From NCBI GenBank assembly GCA_037176845.1, contig JAYKXP010000030.1, forward strand, positions 248,001-312,000: a DNA stretch of 64,000 nucleotides. The letters run 5' to 3'. This document shows, one piece after another, positions 48,673-59,780 of the stretch. The number at the start of each line of letters is the position of its first letter. The first letter of the stretch is position 1. The notes beneath the pieces were generated by a model that made no database searches, was not told the origin of the DNA, and worked only from the letters and a program-made list of their open reading frames with translations. A program made the translations under genes and the position numbers. This DNA is from Paramarasmius palmivorus (lineage: Eukaryota; Basidiomycota; Agaricomycetes; Agaricales; Marasmiaceae).

Positions 48673-49076
48673 TGTTGAGTATAGGTGAATCCCTACAATA
48701 CCAACGGACGGTTCAACCCGCCGATCGATATCTCTACGTTCAAGACTTTCTCTCTTTTACTTTAATCCTTTCACTTGACTACCACTACATAGTTATCCCG
48801 CCGTCTCGCGTTTCATCTACTTTAATTTCTACATATAGTTTAGTTACCGTACTCTGATACCTCAGCCGTTCCCACATCTCGTGTGTCCGTCTGAGGTATG
48901 TTCACTTACATTCTTGTCTAACTATTACTTTACTAACTTACTCTACAGTATCAGTCTCGTACTTACGTTGTACTCGTCTTGACAGGTACTGTAGTCCTAA
49001 TATATCACAGCCGTTCCCACATCTCGTGTGTCCGTCTGAGTATCAGTCTCGTACTTACGTTGTACTCGTCTTGACA
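48673..49076 (+). repeat. 3' LTR
   Basis: 404 bp, the same length as the 5' LTR. By eye it differs only at two adjacent bases near its start (AA here, GG in the 5' LTR). Contains the same intron-plus and intron-minus tandem segments (48863-48985 and 49008-49076). Confidence 0.95.
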
Positions 49077-50249
49077 CTAGGGTACTCTCTGGGTTGACCA
49101 AGATGACCAAGATAAAGAAGCTCGATCGACAACCCTGGGTTTAGGTTCACCTCGCATGCGTAGCCTACGACAAAGTGATTGATAGTTGGGGTTGGATTAT
49201 CACCCCGTCTTCCATGCAAAAGCAGATCTCGATGCAGACATGAAGGGCGTTCGAGTTAGGAGTGTTAGGAGTGTAACGTAACGCAATGCTGTTGCGCTTG
49301 CGAAAATGTCGCAAACACCCTCGAACGCCGCACTCATCGTCGGTAAATGTCGCAAGATAGGCGTATGGAGTATGAAGCTTTGAAGCTTGAAGAGCCCCTG
49401 AAATTGGTGTGTCTCGACACTATCGACGCGTAGATACTTCCAACTTCGTTCGAAGTAGAGTGAAAGTATTCCGTGAAGAGTAGGTGGACATCTACTGCGC
49501 AATGTTTCGATGAAGGCGTGAAGCGCCTATGAAGACGGTCAAGGGCCTACTAGTTCCAGAATAGTGACATTGACCTTCGAGGAGTTGAACTACGGAAGGC
49601 ATGGTTTTTGGGGCTAAAGTTTGACCTGGACTACATTCCAAAGAGATGTCATGGATACAGTTATCCAACGAGAACAGGTATGACTGCACATTTAACGATG
49701 AAGTCGACCCATGGAAGTCCGCTCGACCCAAGAATCCGCGCACTGAGGGAAAAAATGTGTGCCCGTACTCATATCTTCAGGGACTCGTCTGACTATCGAT
49801 TTCTGGTCCTGAATGCTGCCGAAGGCCATTTCCGCAAGTACACTTTCGTAGGTCTTATCTCTTCTTGGATGATAATGACGGTCTTCGTTTTCCTTGATAA
49901 GTTGGTTAATGGATGAGCCATAGTCTGAGGGAGGGGTTTATTGGTACACAGAAGGTGTGCGAGTTCATCAGGAGGAATTTTTGAAGGTTGAGAGTCGTCT
50001 TCCTGGATGCTCTGGCTGTAGAAAATCGGATTCGGATGACAATTCTTCGTCGTTACTTTTCGGATACTATCGTAGGTAAGATAGTGCTTTCCAGATATAA
50101 AAACGCGCACGCACTTTCAGCCCATTCTTCCGCAATACACAATCTGTCTGTGCCCACGTATCACTGATGGTGCAGGTACATCCTGTGTTGGATGCATGGC
50201 GGATCATGTTGATGCAAAGAATCAGATAGATACATAGATAGCTGTTGGG

Positions 50250-50765
50250 CTACCTGAGTCCTGAGGCCTGAGGCCTCGATTTCCCAGATCGTTCCATGAG
50301 CAGCTTCGCAGCGAGCTCGAGTCTTCGAGGAAATTCAAACCAAGCCCCCACTTCTATCGTCAAGGAAGACCACAATGATGCTTCGAATGGGCACAGGTGA
50401 GTACCCTCGCAGGAGTAGGAGAATATACGAGCTAGTAACTCCGTCGGCATCCTATGTATTGGGGACAACAGAGACCGAAATCTATCCATCATATGTTTCA
50501 GCTTCTCCTTGTTCTCGAGTATAAGGATCGATCCGCGATACTTGTTTACTTCGATTCGGAATTGGGAGAGCTCTCTTTCAGCGTCGTTCAAGAATTGCGA
50601 GATCATGTTTCTATCTGCGAGGCAGACTGGATCGCGGAAGAGCTTGTTCACAGCAGAAGATCGGGACAATGGAAGGGATCGGAGAAGAGAAATCTGTTTT
50701 TCAGGATTCATCTTGGACTGACTGTGGTGGAGATTCTTGGAATATCTGGGTCTGTGATATGTCAA
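50250..50765 (-). pseudogene. F-box protein fragment
   Basis: One frame with VNKLFRDPVCLADRNMISQFLNDAERELSQF, a coiled coil, and the F-box FRSLLSPIHRMPTELLARIFSYSCEG. It then jumps to LWSSLTIEVGAWFEFPRRLELAAKLLMERSGKS and stops. Agaric F-box proteins of this type usually have ~40 residues (VCxRWRxLAL) between those blocks and ~300 after them. The missing middle could be an intron effect, but the missing C-terminus makes this a truncated copy. It belongs to a different F-box subfamily from the relic beside it. Confidence 0.6.
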
Positions 50766-52215
50766 AAAAATCGTGGCCTAACTTCACGGACACGAACGAA
50801 GCTCACTACTTATCTGCTGTTGTTAAAATGTATACGCCGTGGCACGGCTTGGTTTTGCTCACTGCGAAATCTGAGTTTGGGTCGCACATGTTTAATATGT
50901 GAATACAATAATGAACATTAAGGAATAGCAATACAATCAAGAGCTACAGTATCGTTTCAACTTTTCTCTGATGGGGTCGGGAATGGTTTTCTCTCATCCT
51001 TGTCCTGTTCAACCATTGCCTTCAGCGAGAACTTGAGAGAAGGGACGTTTGTAGACGTTAACAAGAATCGTAACATCATCAGGGAAACCATTGTGTGGAT
51101 CTGAGCGTGGGCCAGTGTACGTAGGTTGAAACCTTTGACAAGCACGGTAGTCGGGAGATGATCGGGTTACCTCCAGGCCAGACGATACTGAATGCTGTTT
51201 CCAGGGTACCGTTGACGAGACCTGTAGCAGAACAAAAAGATGATAAGTATTGATGAGAGAAGCGACAGTGACCCTTGGTGTGAAAAGGCAGACAGCATCC
51301 AAAAAAGTGGCCTGTCCTCAGTCTGTCCTTCAGCTGAGATCACATTTTGTTGAGGCATTTTCGGTGAGTCTTCTAGCTGTCCTCAGACGTGTTCCCAAGT
51401 AGATTCTGGAGTTTGACTTGATTTGGGTCATCGCCTGCTCAGAGCAGTCATCGCGCCGGCAAGAGCCAAAGTCTGTGAGACAGTTGTGATAGACAATATG
51501 ACCATCACAACCGATTTTTCCAATAGTAGTGTCTTCAGTGGCCAAAGATGCGCTGAGCGGTTGGTACTTGAAGCTTGGGCGATCGGTGGAACGTGTGAGC
51601 TGCGCAAGATTCTATCGTTATTGAAGGGATTAATCTATCATCTGGCATAGACGTGAGCCCACGTAGGCCAATTTGAGTCAGATATGTGGTTAGGGACAAG
51701 GATATACTGCAACGCACCTTGAAACCAATCAACGCGTCCATGCACCAACGCGCACAAAACCGACCATAGGGCAAAAGCTTCAAAATCCATGCAATTTTCC
51801 CGGGAAAAAAGGGAGATACTAGATGGCCATGTAACAGAGATTGTACATTTCGAGTTTCAAGGAAAAAGAAGACGAATTGAACGAGCCACGAGGCAGAAAT
51901 GAAAAACGTCACTCCAGAAACGAAATCTACAAATAAATACAAACACGGACCGGACCGACCCCATGCGAACCCAGATTGCTCACTTCGTTCGCAACCAAGT
52001 CTTGATCAAGGTATGTTCTTTGGGAAGATCAATAGCTATAGCAGAATGGTGGAAGGAGTAAGAGTTGCATCAACCTCGACTAGACGTTGCAAGCCCAAGT
52101 CACGAGTCTGTCAGACCTAACCTGATGTACCCAGACTCAACCATTTCTTTGAGATATTCAATTAAAAAGGCTAGCTATACACAAGAACGTTCGAGTGAAT
52201 GAGGAACTTCCTGAA
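50766..52215. other. no supportable gene; possible membrane protein remains
   Basis: On the minus strand between about 51945 and 50957 several short frames contain hydrophobic helices (WILKLLPYGRF, LEKSVVMVILSITTVSQTLAL, LLSSILIIFLFCY). They could be pieces of a multi-pass protein of the DUF6534 type, but I could not join them into one reading frame. Otherwise nothing was seen. Confidence 0.25.
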
Positions 52216-55200
52216 CTATAGCTCATCGTGCTTTCGTCCCCCATTGTCGTCCCCAAGGTATTTCCCACGAGGATGAATGTTGTCATTCTCGTTCTCAGAG
52301 TTGATGTAACTTGAAAGAAGTCAGTAATCGGTGACGAGGAGACAATATTTGAACGCACATGTGGAACGATCCAATTTGAACATAACCCGGGAAACCGACT
52401 CGGGTTGAGCTTGCAGGATCTGAAACAAAAGGTCAACCTTTCTCTTTCATTGGGGTAAAAGCAGTCAAACCTTGATTCATAAACTCGCTAATTCGGCGCC
52501 ATGGGAAGTATCCTGCATGTGCATGCGCGAAGAATCTTTGCTGGGCAGCTCTATTGTTATCGGGGTCATCTGCTCCCGGGCCCCTTGGTGCTGCATCAGG
52601 CGAGGAGGATGGGTTGAATTGGGTATACTGTAGATTTCGCAGGTTGTTCGCGTTTGGTACGTTGATGCGGGAGTGCGGGTCAATAGCTATTCGACAGGTC
52701 ATCGTTAGCGGAGATTAATACAATACACACCACTCGGATTTGACTCACTATGAACGACAAATACAAAGACGTTGCGATCAGGATTCGTATTGACGTCTTG
52801 TTCACCATCTACGTCAATCTGTGAAGCGGGGACATAAACTTCGCGTAGTTGACACATGGCCAATAATGTACTCACCACGACATAGAAACCTTCCCGAGGA
52901 CCTCCAGCAGCCTCACCATCACGCAGCATGAAGCCCATAATCCTCGATCTTTGAGGGTCAAACTCGTGCCCATCCGCATATTGTCGCAAGCACTGCGGAA
53001 CCCCTTGGTCGCCTGGTGGCCTTGGAACGATCGCATTCAGCCAGAAAACAGGTCGCCGCAAGTTTCGCTGTGCCATCTCTCTCCAATTGATACCGGCTAA
53101 CTGAGTCGCCATGACGAACGCTCCTTCCATCGGGAAAGGCCCTATAGCACCTCCCTGGTAGTAGCCCAGATTACTTCCTCCGCCATGTAGAGCATTTACT
53201 CCTGGGTAAGCAGTTCTCCTTGAATCCCGGCCTGCCCAAGGAAGATCCCCGTTGTTGATAGCTTGCTCGTTTGCAATAAACAGATCCCGCAGAGCCTGTG
53301 GCATGGCAGCTCGCTCAAGATTGTCACTGGAAGAAGTTGGTTGCCTGCCCAGCCAGTCAGCAACCGGCGTATTGCTATTCCCTGCAGCATTCAGGAGATT
53401 ACGGAAGACATTGATTGCTCGCCAGCCATCACTGACGCGCCAACGAGGATTGGCGGCGTTCGCCACGGGTTCACCGTTTAGGGGAGTAAGGTCTCTGTTG
53501 CCTATCGCAGTCAACGTTGCTGTACAGTGTGTCAGAGAGCTCATGTACACTCTTAATCGAAATCGAACATACTCTCAAAAGATGTCCTCTGTACTTGCTC
53601 CCGGTTGATCCAGTATTGTCGGTACAATGCTTGAAGAAACCTAGCGATCACGACAAACTATTGTTATCAAAGGTTAGAATGTGAGATCATCGAATAGATG
53701 CAGTGTCTTACTGTGATATCGGTCGGATCGAAGGGGAAAGCTTTGTTGTTACTGCAGTGTTCCATTAGCAACCTGCAGTTCATCAAGCACGGAAAAGCTT
53801 ACATTCCGTTGTCGTCGATCCGAGGGACTAAGGCGTTCACAGGTTCTGATTGCCCACGTCGGTCGAAGATCCCAAAGTCATCACCGACAAGACTCGTAGG
53901 GCAAGTCTTCGCATTAGATAAAACTTTGATGAAACTTGTAGTACCTGTGCTTTTCTTGAAGCTTCCTAATTTTTCTTTGAGATAGCAGTTCTGAACATTA
54001 TTCAGTCTGATGATATCAAGGAGTTTGATACGAGTTAGCTTACTGTTTGGTCTTCGGTCCCATCCGATGGAGGTACAACGAACGCAAGGCACGAAGGGCT
54101 TGATGCGCAAGCACTCCTGCAGTCACTAAGCTTCTGTACGTGGAGCTTTTCAAGGTCATTTCCAGGGAAATCGGTGTTATCCTAAGAATACGGCGTCAGA
54201 CCCTGCTCGCTTACATGCCTACACCGGATACTCACTTGTTGTCTCCAGTTATCAAAGTAGGAGCACTGGCAGCAAGTGAAGCGTCAGCTGCTGTAGAGGA
54301 ACACTTGCAGGTCACACGTACCGGACAACCTTCATCGTTGACAGCGTAGCACAAACTTCTGCAACCCAAGTCTAGGAAACCACAGCCTCTACTCCCATAT
54401 CTTTTGTTCGAGATTCGTTAGTAGCCAACAAACAGAGAGCTCTTTCTCAAACACACCTGAAGTGGTCTTTGCAGGAGTTCTTGTAGAGACGTGTTCCGTC
54501 GTGAGAACAACCTCGGGCTTTGCCAGTTCCTATAGCACCACACTGCGTACTCCAATAGACATAGACTGAACACTTGGGCGGAGGATTGCTCGACCCACTG
54601 TCCCAGACCTAACAATGTTGTTCAGCTGAGCCATTTTAGTGTATTCGAATTACGTACGTCAAAGTCCATGAAGCCGACTTCCCTTCCAGTTGCCTCCTGG
54701 ATCTCAGAGGCACTAATCAAAGCGGCCGCGATTGCGATGTTAAGAATCTCGGCTACAATAAGCCCAAGGAACAGGAAGAAGAGTCGTTTTTCCGGATAAT
54801 GATGGCCCAGAGCGAACGTAGAATTGGCAACGAGCAAGGAAGAACCATACTCTTCATGTCCGTCAGGATGCTGCAAGACCAAAACAGACTCGCCATGAGC
54901 GGCCCGTTCAGCTTGAGCAATGCAATTACAGATGGAGCCACAAGAGGAAGACAGGATGCATTGTTCAATGACATTGCGATGGTTCAAACGGCACATATGT
55001 TCAGCAGTGTTGAGATAAGCTAGACATGCAGAAATGAGAAGGGGACTTTCTGTGGTGAGTCATTGTATGGAACATACCAGAGCATTTGATCGTTTCGTGG
55101 GTTTTGCAGGAGTCTAAGCGGTCAGAGATCGGTTTGCATTCTGACGAGGAGCGTAGCTGTAGCTCGTTCATCGGCTCCAAGAATTCTTCTTTGGATAGCT

Positions 55201-55550
55201 CGCCATCACCTGTTCTCTGCTTAATAACATCAATCCTCGAGTACAGACACAAACACACCATCTATATCGTATGTTAGGACGAAGTCGGCCGGGTGTGCCA
55301 GGTTGAAAGTGATTCTAGCACGATTGGAGGCCTCAACATCGTTCCATGTGAATGACGCGGCTTCCTGCAGCTCAAGAACGGATAACTTTCCATCCTTGTT
55401 ACTGTCGATTACCCTAAAAGCGTCGTCGGTAGACAGTTGACCAACGGTTCTTGCCCCCGAGTCACTTCTGGCTACGAGTTGAAGAGCATTTGAAGTAGAG
55501 AAAAGAGTGACGAGAATGAAGGAGAGTAGTTTGGATGGTTTGGGGGGCAT
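52216..55550 (-). CDS. large EF-hand protein with signal peptide and C-terminal HDEL, function unknown
   Basis: The start at 55550 gives MPPKPSKLLSFILVTLFSTSNA, a signal peptide. EF-hand 1 is DSNKDGKLSVLE; EF-hand 2, DIDGDGELSKEE, is formed across an intron. Cys-rich sequence follows, then a hydrophobic segment FFLFLGLIVAEILNIAIAAAL. A second Cys-rich part resembles a PAN/apple module (DCRSACASSPSCLAFVV, NCYLKEK). Then ~420 residues match nothing I know: FLQALYRQYWINREQVQ, VSDGWRAINVFRNLL, GYYQGGAIGPFPMEG, FWLNAIVPRP. The last three exons join in frame through NLRNLQYTQFNP and VGFPGYVQIGSFH to GRKHDEL, stop at 52216-52218. All joins use 38-60 nt introns with GT-AG ends. HDEL retains soluble proteins in the ER, although the hydrophobic segment may anchor it. 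Confidence 0.65.
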
Positions 55551-56003
55551 AACTGAAAGAAAGAGCGGTCGGATCGTTTCTTTTGTGAGAATGCCATTCT
55601 GGTGATATAAGTCTGAAAGGACAGGGAATCTTGTGGACTTGTTGGTGGACGATGTAGTTCAAACGCGTCGCCGAACCGATTCACACGGATACACAAAGGT
55701 TGATCCGATGGAATGTATCTATCTATCTATGCATCTCTTGATCTAGAACCACCACATCAATCTCAAGGTCACAAGCAATTCATACGAGTCTGCAAAGTTC
55801 CTGGTCGATGGGCGCGGAAGGATTCTCTGGGCAACTGGGAATTCAAATTCAACGTGATACTTTGGGAATGTCCCTGAGGACCCCAGAACCACCTCACATC
55901 TCAATATCCGAAACACGAAATGGTCTTTTCAGAAATATGTTGACTTGAAGGAAAAGGCGAGATTAATTTCATTGCTTACCACCCACCTTGGATGCATCTA
56001 ACG
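55551..56003. promoter_or_regulatory. divergent upstream region
   Basis: Lies between the HDEL protein gene (minus) and the chitinase gene (plus). A short TATC repeat occurs near 55710-55725. No specific element was assigned. Confidence 0.3.
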
Positions 56004-58232
56004 ATGCGCCTTCCACTCCTTCAGATTCTTTTTCTTGCTGCGGCCGTGTACTCGCAAAGCTGCGGCTCTCAGAACAATGGTGCTTTGTGCGAGAAAGGAT
56101 GCTGTTCACAGTACGGCTATTGTGGAACGACAGAAGACTTCTGTCTTACTTCAAAGCGTTGCCAGAGCCAGTGTATCAATGATGGTCCTCGTAAGTCCAC
56201 TCTGACCATTTTACAAAGTCCAAGGGCTTACAGCTGTAAAGCACCACCACCCGCGGGCCCTGAAGCACCAGAGATTGACACATCAAAGCTCTTTCGACCA
56301 CCCTCATCTACATTTGCGAACAAGTACGTTTGCATTCTCGTTTTTCCGCGGCAAGTCTGATCACATTTCAAGGGAATTGGTCGGTTACTTCTCTAACTGG
56401 GCGTGCGTCAACTTTCAATCCAAGCTTGGACGTGTGTTTAAATTCGTCTCAATCTAGCCAATATCGTGGTCTCGATCCATCCATTCCTTCGTGCGAGAAG
56501 AACAGGTCTTTTCTTCCGGAACATGTTCGTCTGTTTCATCTCGTTACCTTCAGCAAACTGACCCCAGACAGATCAATCCTTTCCTATATACTCATTTGAA
56601 CTACGCCTTCGTATTCATGGCTAACAATAACTCGGTGATTCCTCACGAGTACGACGACCTAGACCTCTCTATGCGTTTCAACAAATGGGTCAAAGGTCTG
56701 AACCCAAGTGTCACGACAGCTTTCAGCGTTGGAGGTTGGAGTATGAACGACGGCCCATCTCGATACACGGGTGGGATTGACTACTCGACGTTCTTTTCCC
56801 AAATGGCTGCATCAGCGGAAGGACGTGCGACATTCATCAAGAGTTGTATCGACTGGGCTCGCGATCTGGGCTTCGACGGAATTGATATAGTAAGCGTGTG
56901 GTCTTGATGAAGACTCCTCGGAACGCTTATTGCTTCAAAGGATTGGGAATACGTCGGTGACCCAGACAGAGGTGGAGGTCCTGCTGACACCGAGAATTTT
57001 ACACTTCTGTGAGCGTCAACGCGACTTCGTATTGGCCTTTCTCATTAACTTTGGCTATAGGGTCAAAGAAATGCGTGATGCAGTCCGGGCGGAAGCCGGG
57101 TCGTCAGGCAAACGAGAACTACTCATAACCGTAGCCGCGCCAGCTGACCCGGACAAGTTTGCGCTAATTCAGGTGAGTCTCAACCATGAAGACATTTTGG
57201 CAGAAACTCAATCTTGTTCGAAGGGAAAAGCTGTTAGTGATTACATTGATTGGTACAATCTCATGACGTGAGTATGTTTTTGTCTACGATGGAAAGAAAC
57301 TAATATCTTTTCTTCAGATACGACTTCTACGGTAACTGGGACAACCGTATGGAAACTCAAGCACCCATTGCAGACACGCTACAGTCAGGTTAGAGACCCT
57401 CAGAGGTAATAGGATGGATACTAACGTTACATTATGACAGGCTGGTCTTTTACCTCAGCTATCGACATGTACATTGAAGCCGGCGTTCCTCCGAGCAAAA
57501 TCAATGCTGGCATTCCGCTCTACGGTCGAGTTTGGACCATTGATGACCCGTCATGTACATCACCTGGCTGTACCGGATCAGCTGGTGTGTCAGGGAGGTG
57601 CACAGCTGAGGTTTGTGCTCTTCATGTCTCATCACCATTCGAAACCTCTGACCATGTCATCTAGAACGGATACCTTGGCTACTTTGAGATAAAGGAAGTC
57701 ATGGATGCTCTGGGAGAGCAGAACATGCTGCAAACAAGCGTTAACTTCGTCCCTCAAGACGGTTATTACATGGTCTTTGATAACCAATGGGTCGGGTGCG
57801 TTCAATGGGACTTTATCAACCGAATAGGGCCTAAACTATCCACAGATTTGACGACGAGAACTCCTTCCAGGCTAAGGTCGATATTATTAACAGTCGGGGA
57901 CTTCGAGGAGGAATGGTAGGTTTCTCCCAGTCATTCGAGTGAAATGCCACTAATCAAAGCGTCCGCAGCTTTGGGCAGTCGATTTAGACACCGCAGACTC
58001 TGCTTTGACGCGGAAACTTCTTTCATACTATCAGTCATGCCCAAAAGACGGATCCTGGCCCACAACTTCAGGCAACTCTGAGGCAGAGCTACCTTGTGGC
58101 CCAGAAGCAGACTTTCCAGAAGAAACTCAGACCAGAAAGTGCAACTCGGATTTGACCTGGGGTTCTGTTGAGAACTCTGCATGCAAACGTACACGCCCTC
58201 TGAGTTTGGCTGCTCAGAAGTGTGTAGAATAA
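56004..58232 (+). CDS. GH18 chitinase with N-terminal CBM18
   Basis: A secreted endochitinase-type enzyme that cleaves beta-1,4-GlcNAc chains. The start MRLPLLQILFLAAAVYSQS is a signal peptide. CBM18 (hevein-like) follows: CGSQNNGALCEKGCCSQYGYCG to CQSQC. Further exons give ELVGYFSNWA, INPFLYTHLNYAFVF and TTAFSVGGWSMND. The catalytic DGIDIDWEYVG is joined across an intron at ~56892-56940; the proton donor Glu and the DxxDxDxE set are present. Then DWYNLMTYDFYG, GIPLYGRVW, GYYMVFDNQWVG and GGMLWAVDLDTAD. A ~70-residue Cys-containing tail ends AAQKCVE. About ten introns. An ankyrin gene and a LysM chitin-binding gene follow to the right. Confidence 0.92.
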
Positions 58233-58296
58233 TCGTACTTTTGATAGGTTCTATTCGATAATGATCACATACAAAGTTGTAACTAAAGCATTGGAC

Positions 58297-59307
58297 CTAT
58301 GGCGATGAGACCAGACCCATCACAACATTGTAGAAAGAATCCTGCGAGCTCCTCTTGCCCAACCAATCTCTGATAACCTCTGACGGAACGGCCCTGATGT
58401 CCAACCCCAAATCCTTTGCGGCAGTGACTAGCTCAATCGATCCGCTGGTCACGACAAACTTCTGGACGTCCGTTCCATTGATATCCAGATGATACTGGAC
58501 CACTAGACGGCGCAAGGATGGAACAATACGCCTTCGATCTAGCGCCCACACACCATAAAGAACATCCGTCCCGGCCATTGCGACTTCGTTTCTGTTCAGG
58601 AACAGACTGTCCGCAAGCACTGAGAACGTCTGATCATCAACGGCCTTGGCAAGGTCGTTACGTTGGATTGGAAGCGAGCGCATTTGAATGAGAAATTGAA
58701 GGATCGAGGTATCTGCATGCTTGTCTCCTCCCGAAATGGCCGCATCGATGATATGGTTTCGGCCTGTTTCAGGTGGGTAGACATCAAGCGCTCGGGGTGT
58801 GAGAGGCTCTAGAAGTCGAACTAGAGCTTCGTTGTGCGCCTGGATTGCGAACCAAAGAGGTGTGTGTCGAGAAATATCGACCGTGACCATATGGGTTGGG
58901 CTTGCTCCTGCAGAAAGGAGAATAGATGCGACTTGACTCGCAAGATCAGCCGGGCAGAAGCGTATACAATGAATCAGAGGGGTCGACCCTTCCGAATCTA
59001 CGACATCGGCTGATGCACCAGCTGCGATGAGCGCTTTGACTATCTCAATGTAGCCTAGTGCTGCAGCCATGTGCAATGCTGTTTCGCCCTCTAAACCCTT
59101 CGCGTCTAAAGCAGCCTTTTGTGATATCAAATCCTGAACGGATGCAATATTGTTGGACTGGGATGCAGCGATGAGGGGAATGGAGTCGTTCCTAGCCGCA
59201 AAGTATGCCTCCCCGGTGAGCCCTGTACCTCTCCAAATGTCGACCATTGAGTCGAATTCGTCATAGTAATTCAGGAAAGGCGAGAACGCGTGAGGAGGTG
59301 AAGGCAT
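58297..59307 (-). CDS. ankyrin-repeat protein
   Basis: A single 336-codon exon. Three clear ankyrin repeats occupy residues ~42-155: SIPLIAASQSNNIASVQDLI, then EGETALHMAAALGYIEIVKALIAAGAS, then EGSTPLIHCIRF...ILLSAGAS. A fourth is HTPLWFAIQAHNEALVRLL. The C-terminal 170 residues are helical without a known domain. No signal peptide or membrane segment, so probably a cytosolic or nuclear adaptor. Convergent with the chitinase gene, with a gap of 64 nt between stops, and divergent from the LysM gene. Confidence 0.85.
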   Translation of the reverse strand: MPSPPHAFSPFLNYYDEFDSMVDIWRGTGLTGEAYFAARNDSIPLIAASQSNNIASVQDLISQKAALDAKGLEGETALHMAAALGYIEIVKALIAAGASADVVDSEGSTPLIHCIRFCPADLASQVASILLSAGASPTHMVTVDISRHTPLWFAIQAHNEALVRLLEPLTPRALDVYPPETGRNHIIDAAISGGDKHADTSILQFLIQMRSLPIQRNDLAKAVDDQTFSVLADSLFLNRNEVAMAGTDVLYGVWALDRRRIVPSLRRLVVQYHLDINGTDVQKFVVTSGSIELVTAAKDLGLDIRAVPSEVIRDWLGKRSSQDSFYNVVMGLVSSP

Positions 59308-59780
59308 TAGACGTGGAGAAGGTGAGGGTGATTACTGCAAAGCCATCGAGTCAGCTACGTCGCTAACGCTACAATGTCGGATCTCTTACCTCTTCACAAT
59401 TACCCTGGCTTCAATCGAGCTTGACTCACGACCGGGGCGAAGGAAAATATTTGGTTTCTGTGATAGACATCAAGCGAATTTCAATCAGTTGCTTCAGACC
59501 TCCCGCGTGATTCTCTTACCTTTCCGTCGAATCAAGCAAGTTGGTAGCAATCTAATACAATGTAAATCACCTAAGGGTATCTGGGGGTCTCTGGTGGGAT
59601 ATTCGGAAAATCAGTCGACATCAATGATGAGGGTGAGAGGAAAAGGATTACGGTGCCTGCCGTCCATACACGGCACCCTGACGTGCATCTCTTCATCTAA
59701 CTACAACAAAGGAAAATGGAGGGTTGGTACCCTATTCTTTCTTTCCTTGATTCCCATTCCTTTCCTTTTTCCTGCTTGAG
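59308..59780. promoter_or_regulatory. divergent upstream region
   Basis: Shared 5' region of the ankyrin gene (minus) and the LysM gene (plus). No specific element was assigned. Confidence 0.35.

Larger units (their letters stand above)
43744..49076 (+). mobile_element. full-length Ty1/copia LTR retrotransposon, 5,333 bp
   Basis: Two 404-bp LTRs (TG...CA ends), a 5-bp target duplication CTAGG (43739-43743 and 49077-49081), a primer binding site, a polypurine tract and one gag-pol frame in the copia order protease-integrase-RT-RNase H. The LTRs differ only at two adjacent positions by eye (GG versus AA), so insertion is recent. One in-frame TGA interrupts the RNase H region. It sits inside a decayed F-box gene on the opposite strand. 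Confidence 0.97.
43340..50110 (-). pseudogene. F-box gene relic split by a copia element
   Basis: Reading on the minus strand, 50110-49077 and then 43743-43340 together follow the F-box gene at 31063-32730 from its N-terminus to near its C-terminus. Matching pieces include DSQPSKIPPDELAHLLCTN, WKYLRVDSVETHQFQ, GVCDIFASATALRYV, nucleotide block CTACTTTGTGGACCTGGGAA (near 43650) and GGTGCGGTTCATGCGGACCAT (near 43510). Frames are broken in many places, so it was already decayed. The copia element with its CTAGG duplication sits in the segment corresponding to about 32150 of the intact gene. With membrane gene copy 2 it forms the inverted duplicate of 31063-34380. Confidence 0.8.

Noticed and set aside
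54753..54974. Separate membrane protein ORF on the minus strand (frame with MSLNNASCLPLVAP)
   Set aside because: It overlaps the exon that keeps the HDEL protein in frame at both splice joins; the alternative frame cannot be joined to neighbours.
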